A DNA stretch of 64,000 nucleotides from Monosporascus cannonballus (taxonomy: Eukaryota > Ascomycota > Sordariomycetes > Xylariales): assembly GCA_004154925.1 (NCBI GenBank), contig QJNS01000042.1:248001-312000 (forward strand). The letters are read 5' to 3'. Each line of letters begins with the position of its first letter. Position 1 is the first letter of the stretch. The notes below the pieces were generated by a model. It was not told where the DNA came from. It saw only the letters and a list, made by a program, of their open reading frames with translations, and searched no databases. Below, piece after piece: positions 26,456 through 38,489 of the stretch. A program made the position numbers and the translations under genes.

Positions 26456-26473
26456 CTAATTAAGTGCATTTGC

Positions 26474-26479
26474 CAATCC
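26474..26479. repeat. Left TSD of element B (CAATCC)
   Basis: CAATCC directly before GTTACC; repeated exactly at 37238-37243. Confidence 0.85.
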
Positions 26480-27922
26480 GTTACCTCAGCTAGCTCAGGC
26501 CTCCTTGGCTCGTTTTCCCAATTTCTTCAAAGTGACTCAAGTACCGCTCCATAACGCTAAATATTAACCAATCAAATCCCAAATCCCGGTAACGAACCAG
26601 CGAGGCTTAAATTGTAATTATGCAAAAAAGGGTTCCGGTTTGTAAATTTGCTTTTCAAGAAAAACAAAAATCGTAATAACATAATAGTAATACGTTTTTA
26701 TAATTATATATATATATATACAATTACTTTAATTATTATTTATTATTAATATTACGATAATACTAATTAGGACCTATGTGCTATTTTCAAACCTTGACCT
26801 ATTTAGCAGTTATAACCTAACTTTATTACGTTATAATCCCTCTTAGTAAAATACGATAACTCCGAATTTTCCTAATTTTATTACGTAAGGCCAGAAAAAC
26901 AAAATATACGTATTTTAATATTTTGGCATAAATAACGAACGGATATAAAATTCGAAAACTTTATTCGTAATTAAATTTTATACGATAATGACCGAATAAT
27001 TAATTTAATCGTTAAAATTGAACGTTTAATTAACGTATTAAAAAATAATTACATAATAAGTTATTAATATATGAAGATTAATAAAAACTTATAGTTTTTA
27101 TTAATTAAAACCTTATTATGCGTAAATACCATAATATATCATACGGGAAATTTATAGCTTTCACAAAAAAGCCTAAATTCCGCCGCTCTTAAATTTTTTT
27201 TTCGAAATTAAAATAATTTATATTATTTTGGACGCAAATTTAAGTTTTATAAAAGCGTTTATCCTTAATTAAATTAAGCCTTTAAATTACGTAATTATAT
27301 ACTTAAAAATAATAATTATATAATACAAAAAATGGATGTAATTCTATAATAATAATAATTCGGATATTTTTATATATCTTCTTGTATAATTTTAATTATT
27401 CTAATTAAAATAATTTCCAAAATTGACGGCAATTATTTAGTTTATTTATTAAATAAACTTTTATTATTTTCGGAGTTACTAAGCAATAATATCGATATAT
27501 TAAATAAATTAAATATTTGCAAAACTCGTTATACGATAAATTAGAATAAAATTTGGTTAATAGAAAAATTCAAATGACTATATAAATTGCTTTATAATAA
27601 TATAATTTTAATTAAGATAAATTGCATTTTATTACTAGTTATATTAAAACGTTATTATATTTTAATACGATAAGTTTAATATTTAAAATTTTATTTATAG
27701 TATAATATTTTAATACGGTACCGTTATACAAGATATTATTACTGTTTTTATATATTATTATACTTATATTTTAAAAAGTTAAAAACATTTATATTTCGGC
27801 TAAATTTATATTGTAAAATACAATGATTTTGTAAAACATTATAATAATATTTAATAGCGCTGAATAATTTTTATTAATTAATTATTAATTTTATTCGGAT
27901 TGTATTTTCGATTTTTATTAAT

Positions 27923-28150
27923 ATGTATTATAAATACGATATATTAAGATTTCCGCGTTTTTTTAAATTAAAACCTATATTGTATAAAAAATATCATTCC
28001 ATTTTATTAAATATAATAAACGAAAATAAAGGTATTATTAATAATACTCATAATATTTATAGAAAACCTTTATGGAAAATATATAAATTTAAAAAAATAC
28101 TTTTATCGGTTCTAAAATATTTTTATCTTCTTTATAAAATTAAAAAATAA
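27923..28150 (+). pseudogene. Element B frame, 75 codons, conserved with A
   Basis: An open stretch starting MYYKYDILRFPRFFKLKPIL that is matched in copy A from about 10600 (MFYKRNK-x-SSFNLFQLKLI) with three stops there at RIP-type positions. The product is Lys/Tyr rich, as RIP-shifted codons tend to be. It is probably a surviving piece of a longer protein of the element, not a gene of its own. Function unknown. Confidence 0.45.
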
Positions 28151-28385
28151 TTGATTATATGCGGAAAATATAGGTTGAATATGCTGAAATTATTAATCCA
28201 TGTAAAAAAAAGGGGAATTCTGTTTTAGCTTTATTTTAGTTTATATATAAATAAACGTGGTTTTAATATTTAGATATATTTATTTACCCGATAATATAAT
28301 TAAAAGGTACAGAACATATATAATTTGAAATATGAATTATTAAGTTTTAAATAAAATAATGTAATTATATTAAGAGTATTAGAAA

Positions 28386-28652
28386 ATGTATTCTTTCAAA
28401 TTTGTTATTTTATATATATATATTAATTGTATATTTACTTTATTATTACAAATATTACGTATCCGATATAAATTTTTCATAATAAATAAGTTTAACGTAA
28501 ATAAGGTTTTTTTTAGAATATTTCGCCTAAATATTTTTTCGAAAGCCAAATTTACCAAATTAACAAAATATATATATTTCCGCTTATTTATCGCCGAATT
28601 TAAATTTATTACGTATAAAACATTTTCTAAATATTTTGGTTATATTAAATAA
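28386..28652 (+). pseudogene. Element B frame, 88 codons, conserved with A
   Basis: The longest open stretch in copy B. It runs into ITYKTFSKYF near its end, matched in copy A (about 11060-11320) by AYNITSKYF in the same frame; KYIYFRLFIAEFKF matches KNIYFRLTVAEFEF. Conservation at the amino-acid level on + supports former coding here. Its frame continues in copy A after 11320 for about 100 codons with few stops. No family is recognised. Confidence 0.5.
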
Positions 28653-31600
28653 ACAAAGAATGTATTATAGGGTATTATTCAAAATATTTTAAGAAATAAA
28701 AATCTTTTTAACAAAAAATCTTTATTATTATTTGTTCATAATCTGTTATTTAATAATATAAATAATTTCACAAATAATTTGTAAATATTTTTTAATTTGA
28801 AAATATATTTTTTTATATTATGTTTTAAACGGCGTAATTTTAATCAAAATATATGAAATAAAAACGTTTTATCGGATAATTACAGGGCGGGAAATATTTT
28901 TAAAACGTCCGGTATTTTGTAGAAGGATAATCTTTTTAATTTTATTAAACATAACAATTAATCGTTAATGGATATAATTTTTATTAATAAAGAATTTCGG
29001 AAGTATTATTATTTCTTTTTAAACCTTTTGATTTATTTTTATTTTTTATATATTATACTATATAATGATATTAATTATATTCGACTGTTAATATTAATAC
29101 TTTTAATTCTTAATAAAATTAATTAATTTAGTTCCTACAAAAGAATTATTTTAATTATATCTTATATTTTGTAATATTGGATTAAATATTTATAATTTTG
29201 GATTTTAATATTAATTTTAAATCCGACAAAACTTTAAAAGAAATGTAAAAAATATTTAATTCTACCGGCAAATATTATAATTTTTAATTAATTAGCGATC
29301 TCCACCGATCGAAAAATAATATACATAATATTAATATTATTTTTCTGCGAAATTGGTTATTAATTAAATAGCGCATAATTTTAAAACCTAAATTGTATAT
29401 CCGTCATATATGTTTTGCAAAATAAACGTTACATTATTTAAATGTTTCGTAACGATTTTTTTAAATGCGTTTATATTGTATTATTAAATTTTTAATTTAT
29501 TAAAAAATATTTATTTTCGGTTAAAAATTATAATTCAACGTCCGAACATATTTTGGTTTTAAGTTGTAAAATTATATATATTATACTTTTTATTAATAAT
29601 ATAAATGAACGGGATTAATTAGGTATAATAAAAACACAATTTAATATATAAATAATTTTAACATAAATATCCGCAATGATATTAATATTAAAATTATTTA
29701 AAATAAATTGGTTTGGAAAAATATAATATTTTGCACATAAAAATTCATAATCTTATAATAAAAAATATTAATAATTTATCATTTTTATTTGGATTTTAAT
29801 TAAATAACATAAAGGTTTAAGAAATAAAAATAAATTATTGATATAATATATTATTTCTGTATTATTTTATATTTTTTAAATATTATAATATATATTTTTG
29901 GATTTTAATATTAATATAAATTTATAATTTAAGTAATTTAATCAATTAAAATCGGAATTTATTAGTATATTATTACAATTTGTTAATAATTAAATTAATA
30001 TAATTTACTCATATTTAATAATAAAACTGCAACTACACAATAAATATTTTATAACATAATCTGTAATATAATTATTGACGAAATTAATATAAATAATTAA
30101 ATTTATAATTTTTATAATTTTAAGTAATTTCATTTTATTAAATAATTTATTTTTTATAAATATATATAAATATATTTTATTATTTATAATTAAATATGAA
30201 ATATATTTTGAAATCAATTCGCATATTGTATTTCTAATTAATTTTTAAATTTATATTTTTAAATATCTTTTTAGAATTTCTTTTCGTTTTACTTTTTTGT
30301 ATATTTTAATATAATTTATATATTAATAATTTTTGTACCTTTTCAAATTTTAAATTTTAGTTTGTTTTAAGCGTAATATTTACGTATAAATATTTTTAAA
30401 ATGTTTTATTTAAATTATATAATAATAATAAATATTGAAGAATTATTTATAAATATTCTTCGTTATATATTTGGATATAATTTGCAAATTTATTATTCCC
30501 AAAATTTCATAAATTATAATATTTATAAATTAATTATATCATATATATATTTCTAATTAAATAACCCGGTTTATAATATTATCAGTTTTGGTTTCTGTTA
30601 AATATATAACATTTAATTTATAAGAACTTTTTATTTAATTACCAAAACCGTAATTAATCGAAAATCTTTAAATAATTTAATAATTTGATATTTTATAAGG
30701 TTGATATAATACGTTATAACGTAAATTCCTTTTATTAATTATTATTATGGAAACTTTCCCTAATTATATTCTTATTATTTAATATTTAAATATATATTAT
30801 AGTCTGCGTAACAAAAAACTTTATTTATAATATAAACCTTTCGTAATATAATTAATTTATGAATTTTCAATAATTAATCAATTTTTAATAAATATATATT
30901 TATATTAATATTATCACGTAAACTTCTTTAAATACTTTTCCGTTGTATTAATATAATTTTATAGTTTATGTAATATCTGGAATTAATTACACATAATATA
31001 TATATTCCATAAAAAACATTTTATATTTTATAATAATTAAATATTATTTAATTAGTACCAAAATCTGTTAATTAAAATTACGGTATTAATTTGGTTTTAT
31101 CGTAAACTATTTTTATACCGGTTCCGGTTATTCTTTAATTAAAAACTTTATTATTTATACTTAAAATTATGATTTAAAAGTAAATGATTTTTCGGAAATA
31201 AATTGTTTTTCGAAAAAAATTTATTATTTAGAAATATTATTAATAAATTTAATTTTTTAAGTAAATTAATTAAATATTTTAAATCTATTCGAAATAACTT
31301 TTCGGAAATCATAACGGAAATTACCTTTACTTGATTGGCAGGGAATTTATTATAATTTTATCATATTATAAAATATATAAGAACATATATTATAACAAAA
31401 AGAATGTTAAATAATAAATATTATATCGTAAATAATGTAATTATGTTTATTAAAATATAACAAATATTTGGAATTTTTAAAGTTTTAAAGTAAAAACATA
31501 CTATTTATATAATATTAAATAATTATAATTTTAATATTTAATACATATGTAACTAAAATATTTTTATAAATTATGTTAACAGATTTATCATAAAATATAT

Positions 31601-33837
31601 ATTTCTCATTATTTATAAATAATAAATAAGCTTTTTCCTTATATATTAGTATTATAAAATGAAAAATTAAAATTGATTTTTCTATTCATATTTAATTATT
31701 TATATATTTACAACAATATAATTTTATATTTTACATATATTTTCAATTTAACACCATATATTGTTTTATAATATTTTTATTATTTTTTAATTATTCGTAA
31801 ATTTTATTCCGATATTCTAAATCTATATATATTTGATATTAATATAAATAATATATTTAAAAATAATTACCACACGAATTATATTTTTGTTTATTATATT
31901 TCTAATTTTCTATTTCTTATTTTTATTTTTGGTTTTAAAAAATTTAAATTTATACTAATACATTTATAATACAAATAAATATTTTAATTTTGATTATATA
32001 TTTGTATATATTTATTATTCATTAATTATTATAATAATATTATCGTAATTTGATAAAATAAATTATAATTATTATATTAGAAAGATATTCAACGATTAAC
32101 CAAAGATTAAAATAAATATTAAAATCGTACGGTATTAAATTATTTTTTAATAAGAATTATATAAATTATGGCACTAGATGTCTGATTTTATCTTTTATTA
32201 TATATACCGTTTTTTCGAATTTTATCTCTACATATAAAATATATTTTCTTCAATTTTAATATGTTTTCGATAAAATCTTAATATTATAAGGTTTTCTTAA
32301 AGTAACTTTTATTATTATATAATAAAAAGCCAATAGTATTTACCGTTATATATATATTAATATATATTTTATTTATAATAATTTCAAATTAATATTGAAA
32401 TTAATATTTCGGAATTTCGATTATGAAAATATAATTTATATAAAATTGATTAATATATGGAGATATATTTTAATAATCTTTAAATTTTATTTTTAATTTA
32501 TCACCAAAACTGTATTAAATAACATATAATATTAATGTTTTTTTAATTAAAATATATTAAAAACATTATCGATAAAAGAAATTCGGAATATTAAATAATA
32601 AGTTTTAAAAAATACGAAATAAATATTCTTGATATTATAGATTTAACCGGCATATATATTCTAAACAATTTAGAATTTAGGCTATTAATTATGTTCGATA
32701 ATTTATAATTTATAATCATGTATATAATATTAATAATATTAGGAATATAGTAATGTTATAATTTAAACAAAATAGAATATAAAATTATAATATATTTCAT
32801 AATATATATTATGTAAGAATTATATTTATAATATGAAATCAATAAAAGATCCGTAATTATATTTAATTAATCACCAAAGAAATAATTTTATATAAATATT
32901 AAAATTTTAAATATTACAGTATATTCAGTATTAATTATAAGCATTTCCTTGGTTATTCGGAATATCCGATTATTATTATATTTATATTAAATTGTAATAT
33001 AAAAAGTGTTTAAAAATTAATGCAGGAAAAAATAAAAAAGATTTTAAAATTAGCCGGAAACTTAATTATACCGACAACACAAAACCGCGGTAAACAAAAA
33101 AGTTAAATTAACCGGTAATATTTATTAAAGAAATCAAAAAATGTGAATTTAAAAAACAATTATTAAAAGTTTGAATAAATAATAATAAAAAATATAAACG
33201 GTTTCGAAAAATATTAATTAAAATTATATACCGACAAATATTAATTTTAATTATAAAAAATTAAAATAATAAAATAAGATTAATAGAACTTTATTGTAAA
33301 TTTGGGATTTTCAGTATTTTCAATTAATATTTTAAAAAACGGGTGTTAAAATTATTATATTAGTAATAAAAAATAATTTTCTTAATATTAGCGAAACCTT
33401 ATTTACGTTATTTATTTAGATATATAATCGAGTTTTTACCGTAATAATTTGACCCGAATTAAAATATTTTAAACAGTAACATAATAAATTTTAAAAAAAA
33501 ACCTGAAAACAAAATTTACAAATTCTTAATTTAGCGTTATAAATTAAAGGTTTATAAATTAAAAGCATAATTTGTTAATAAATATAATAAAACTATAATT
33601 TGAATCGTATAATATAAATTTCCATTAATGATTTGAATTTAAACATTGTATTATATATTTATTATAATACTTAATATATTTAAATCAATACAAATTAATA
33701 TTCAATATAGAATTTAGCGAATGAAAACTTAATAAAACTATCGAATGTAAGAAATAAATAATATATTAATAATTTTAATTAACATTATATAAAGATTTAT
33801 AGTTTTTGTATTTTACAATTATAATATTATAGTAAAT

Positions 33838-34044
33838 TTGAATATATTTTTACTATCGACCTTAATAACAATAAACAAAATTTTGTTTTTTATTTTTAAC
33901 TTAATATTTTACTTATTTTTTAATATGTTATTAACCTTATTATCCGTTGAATATCTCTTTTTTCCGGCGCGTAACTTTTTAATTTTAATAATAATTATTA
34001 TTGTGCCTTTATTTCGATGTGTCATATGTATTGTTAAGCTATAA
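33838..34044 (+). pseudogene. Element B hydrophobic frame, 68 codons
   Basis: Open frame with a strongly hydrophobic composition and an EYLFFPARNF string. It lies directly before the KINELWQYKY-containing block. In copy A the equivalent (about 16520-16730) is broken. The hydrophobic look may be an artefact of RIP (Ala/Thr/Pro codons turned to Ile/Phe/Leu), so membrane location is not claimed. Confidence 0.35.
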
Positions 34045-36385
34045 ATATTATGTTTTGGTAATGTTAATAATGCCGGTAACAATATAAAAATAAACGAATT
34101 ATGGCAATATAAATATAATAATAAAATTAAAATTAAAAAGTTAAAAATACAAAGAAATATAAAATTTTACGCCGATATTAAAAATTAAAAACCAAAATGA
34201 ATTTTTAATAAAGGTTGTTTAATACGTTACGAATTACATATATAAATATTAACGTTATTATAATCGAATTTGTAATGCCAAATTCCGAAAATATATAAGT
34301 TATATACCGGTTTAGTATTTAAATTATTGGGATTACCGTTCAATCGTTAGTTATTACTTTAAATCGAACGATTATATACGATATATTTTAAATAAAACCA
34401 GGCGTAATTTATGGCAATTTTAGAATTCTTTCCGATATGTATCCAATTTATAATATAATAAAAATCTGGAACTTATTTAAATCGGTTTATGGCATAAAAA
34501 TATAATACAGTTATTTCCGATTAAATAAAGTCCGTTATTTAGGAAACATTGCTTATATGCTTTACAAAATGAAAAATATAACTTTTTTATATATTATATA
34601 TATAATTAATAATGACCGGTTTTTAAAAAGCTTTAACATTCTTATTTATCAAAACTGAAACCACCTTAATTAATATAATTATATTGTAAATTAAATACAA
34701 ACGTTTAAGTTAATTTAATTTATTCGAGAATTTATTAAAAAGAATTATATCAATTTAATTAAAATAAATATTTATTTCCTTTTTTTATTATTAAACGAAA
34801 ATAATTATACAAAATATAATTCGGCCGTCCGTTATATATATTAAAATTTCGTTATTTTCCAATTAGTTATTTTTAATAAACCGGCTGTTAATTATTTTTA
34901 CGTAAATAATTTTATATTTAAAAATTTAGATATATAATTAACATTAAACATATATATATTATAATGAAGTTCAGTTAAATTTAAATTATTATATTTTTAA
35001 TACAATAATTTCCATTTTTTTTACATATGTTAAAATTATTATACCTATATATTTGCCGTTAAATAAGGTATATTATTAAAATCTTATTTTTATGAGGTAT
35101 TATAAATTAGAATTATTTTATTTAGAAACTTTAACGAAAATATTTTAACCGGCCAAAAATTAAGAGTAAAGTTTTGTAATTATGTTATTTTAATTGAGAT
35201 AAGTCGTAATAAATTACATATTAATTTTTTATTATGTAATTTTTTATGTTATTTTTTATTATACACTTAATATTTTTATATATAATATCGTTTTTAACTT
35301 ATTAAATTTAATTCTTTCTTCGTTATTTGTTTTTAAAATCAACATTTTAATTTTATATATATCAAATATTTAATAAAACAACAATAATATAATTTATTGA
35401 TAATACATTATATTTCATTATTTATAATTACAGATTTTTTTACCAAATTATTATTAAAAGGTTTTAATCCAAAATCTTTATATTTTATTATATTATTTAA
35501 TTAATATTCAGAATATTTACTTTTCATCTAAATACGATAATAGCCATAACGATATATATAAAATTATCTGTTTATTTTAAATTATTATATATATAAATTT
35601 ACTTTTCGTAAAATATGTCGAAATTGGAAAATTTAATAATTTTTGGTATAAGTTTCGAAAATTATATTTAATTTATTACAAATTTAATTAGGTAATTATA
35701 GATATTTATCGTTTTTGCCGTAAAAATGATATGAATAATATTTTTAATAATAAAATTAAAATTATTAAATTAAATTAAAGAAATATTGTGTAATAATTCG
35801 AACAAAATTAATTATTAAAAATATAAATACTTTTAATTGGAACGTTAATTTCTACATACAGAAAAATAACAATATTAATTTCGAAACAATAAATATTAAA
35901 ATGCCTGATTGTAACTTTATAGCTATATTTAATTAAGCTGCCCCTTTAACTCAAACCGTTATATTTCGTAATTCTTTTATAATATTATTTTATAAGTAAA
36001 ATATGATATATAGGTAAAGAAAATAAATCCTAAACTATAAAGACTTATATATTTAAACCGGCTAAACATTTATTTTAATAATGAATATAATTTATTTAAT
36101 AATAATTAAATTATATTACCGTTTGAAAATAAAATTTAAGATAGTAATTTAGAATTAATTGTTCGATATTTGTTTAAAATTAAAAATAATATAATTATAT
36201 TCTTCAATAATTATGCGGTCGAATATTTTTAAATTATATTTTTTCGTATTTACAAATATTAATATAAAAATAAAATAAAAAATGATTAACATAAATATTT
36301 ATTATTTTTTGTTAATCTAATTAATAATATAACTTACATAATAATTAAAGCGGTTATTAAAAAAAGTTTAAATAATTAAAACTGG

Positions 36386-36607
36386 TTGAAATTTTGTTTA
36401 ATAATAAAAAAGATATTAAGTTTTCCGAAAATTATATTATATATTATATTAACCTATTTTTTTCCTAAAATACGTCTTTATTTATCAATTATAACGCGAA
36501 ATATAAGGCGATCAAATTACCGGTTCAAAACCTTTATAATATTATCGGGCGTATATATAATGTTAATGTATAAGTTAATTACCTTTATATCGGCAAAAAA
36601 CCGGTAG
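36386..36607 (+). pseudogene. Element B frame, 73 codons, conserved with A
   Basis: Contains KKILSFPKIILY and GVYIMLMYKLITFISAKNR. Copy A keeps KKVLSFPTTKLY and an YIMGI / KLITVKSEKN pairing in neighbouring frames. It probably belongs to the last coding segment of the element. Unidentified. Confidence 0.4.
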
Positions 36608-37165
36608 AAATTTCGGATAAAAACAAACGCTTCGTTTTAAAAAAGTGAAGGTTCGAAAATTTAAAATATTTACCGGAAACCTTTAAATATATTATCCGTA
36701 TTTAGTTAATTAATAAAGAAATATGTATTAAAATCTATTTTAAGTAATTTTAAGTTTTATATATTATTATTTTATCTTATAAAGTTATGTTGTTATTATA
36801 TTAGCCGAAAAGGAGTACGTAATTGTAATACACGGAAAGCGGAACTTTTAAGTATTTATATAAATTTGTAATAATATTTTGGTTCAAATTAAAAGTAAAA
36901 TTATACGAAAAAATAAAGGTTTTAATTTTGTAGTAATTTTTTGTAATTACAAAAAAAGCAATATTAATTTGAATCTATATTTTAAAAATTTGTTTTCATA
37001 AAATTTGAAAATTTATATAAAAATACGGAAAACGAAACGAAAAAATAATAACTTATTATTAGACCTTATTTTGAAGGTTTTGTTATTTTTGTGGAAATAA
37101 ATCTTCAAGTGGATTAGTTAATATATTAAACCCTTAACATATATTTCTTGATTAAAAGCTATAGC

Positions 37166-37201
37166 TGTGACTACGGCTGCTGCGCCGCAGGCGCAGCCAC
37201 A
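37166..37201. repeat. 36-nt palindrome near right end of element B
   Basis: Same structure as 25441-25476, with 14 of 18 pairs here (two further substitutions). It again ends 36 bp before the element terminus. Confidence 0.82.
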
Positions 37202-37237
37202 ACATCCAAAATGGGGTTCTGATCACGATGAGGCAAC

Positions 37238-37243
37238 CAATCC
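37238..37243. repeat. Right TSD of element B (CAATCC)
   Basis: CAATCC directly after GGCAAC; partner of 26474-26479. Confidence 0.85.
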
Positions 37244-37477
37244 GTACGTTACCCGCCGAGCGCCCAAAAGTCTAAGGTTCGATGTTTTAAAAAAGCGGCT
37301 GTCAAAAGTCTAAAAGAAAGCGAAAAAACGAACCGAAAAAAAATCCAATCGCTAGTAAGAGATAGTACTAAAGAGTAATAACGGCTGCGCAATATGCTTA
37401 CGAGGCGGAATAAAAGCCTCAGAAATTCGACGCCTTAATATAAATCTTTAAAGTCGGATCGATTTTATTAAAAAAAG
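37244..37477. other. GC-richer spacer right of element B
   Basis: Less RIPed than its surroundings. It contains CAAAAGTCTAA twice (about 37269 and 37303). Before B inserted it was continuous with 26456-26473. No gene recognised. Confidence 0.45.
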
Positions 37478-37625
37478 AAAATAATTATAACGTAATTAAA
37501 GGCTTTTTATATACGCCTTTATAAAGTGGATTTAGGTGCCTAAACCCCATTTAGAGTTTGAAATTGCTAATTCTTTGGTTTTATGGTTAACGCCGTAGCT
37601 TCGCTTATTTCATAATAATATTTTA
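37478..37625. repeat. Direct repeat right of element B
   Basis: Partner of 26308-26455; more heavily RIPed than the left copy. Confidence 0.65.
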
Positions 37626-37999
37626 TATATTTAAAGTATTGTTATTCGACTATATTTTGTAGATTTCGTAAATGAAGTTTATAAATAAATTATTTATAAA
37701 GACCGCAATTATTTAATTTAAATTTGTCTTAAAACTGTATTATATTACAGACGGAAAAAATACGTTTTAAAATAATGTAAATATATAATAATTCTAAATA
37801 ATTGGAATATAAAGTAACGAAATATTTTATAATAATAAACGAAAAAATAAAGACCAATAAATAAAATCAAGAATTAGTATGCAAAAGATCCATACTTATT
37901 TACGATAAAAATTAATTTAAGTGGTATTCAAATTAAATTAAAAATAAAAAATATGAATAATTAAATTTTTTTGGACGGCTCAAAAAAGGAATTGAAAAG
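37626..37999. other. AT-rich spacer; no feature seen
   Basis: Target sequence of the solo LTR. Its last five bases, AAAAG, are that LTR's left TSD. Short open frames on either strand that run into the LTR after 38000 are chance. Confidence 0.5.
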
Positions 38000-38306
38000 T
38001 TTTATGAACCAAACTAAAATCCGTCGCAGAAAACGGTCGAACCGACCACAAAAGGGTCACGTAATTTGGATCTCTCTTGGCATCAAAATCCAAATAAATC
38101 CATACAGAACCAATCGAATACATTGGCATTGGATCTGTGACGATGTCAAGATCCATTAAAGATCCAATCAGTCTGTGGAAGATATATACGCTCGTTATTT
38201 CCATAGTCTAGATAGCACAAGGTTGCAACAACAATTCGTTACCCAAGACGCCCTTGGTATTACGAGACGTGACTAAGTTAGTTCATTGCTCAGACTCCCA
38301 CGATAC

Positions 38307-38470
38307 TGTCAGATATAGGGGATATCAGTTGCGTTATTGTATTCAGCTAATTGCGTGCGTTCTTGCAACGCGTACCACTTTTGTGTAGCTTAGCAACGGA
38401 ATATACATGTTCCGATCCGAAGGTGACCTTTCCGTATTTGGTGTGATATAGCACACTTGGCTAGCTGACA
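38307..38470 (-). repeat. 3' LTR of Copia element
   Basis: 164 bp, on + from TGTCAGATATAGGGG to CTAGCTGACA. About 90 percent like 43611-43774 by eye and hardly RIPed. A purine-rich tract (read on -, AAAGGCGTTAAAGGGGTA) directly abuts it at 38471-38488. Confidence 0.92.
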
Positions 38471-38489
38471 TACCCCTTTAACGCCTTTA

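Larger units (their letters stand above)
26480..37237 (+). mobile_element. Unidentified 10.8-kb TIR element, copy B (uninterrupted)
   Basis: 10,758 bp, same orientation as copy A. Left end GTTACCTCAGCTAGCTCAGG; right end on - GTTGCCTCATCGTGATCAGA. These share a 9-bp TIR allowing one transition (GTTACCTCA/GTTGCCTCA) and about 15 of 20 positions overall. TSD is CAATCC, unlike the GTGCTA of copy A, so both copies inserted independently and neither is a tandem duplication of flanking DNA. A 6-bp TSD is known for Maverick/Polinton and some Dada-type transposons, but the TIR is far shorter than in Polintons and no polB, integrase or DDE motif was recognised. Confidence 0.87.

Noticed and set aside
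26395..26470. tRNA gene suggested by TGTGGTTAGCGTCGC
   Set aside because: Only an A-box-like string; no B-box or cloverleaf follows, and it is part of a dispersed 148-bp repeat.
3538..37237. Element A/B as a Starship
   Set aside because: Too short, TSDs differ between copies rather than repeating a target motif, and no DUF3435 captain recombinase could be read at the left end. Heavy RIP means it cannot be wholly excluded.
3538..37237. A and B as a segmental tandem duplication
   Set aside because: Each copy has its own different TSD and the spacer sequences differ, so they are two insertions.
37971..38204. Overlapping open frames of 62 (+) and 74 (-) codons
   Set aside because: They lie across the boundary and interior of a chromovirus solo LTR, on both strands at once; chance frames in less mutated DNA.
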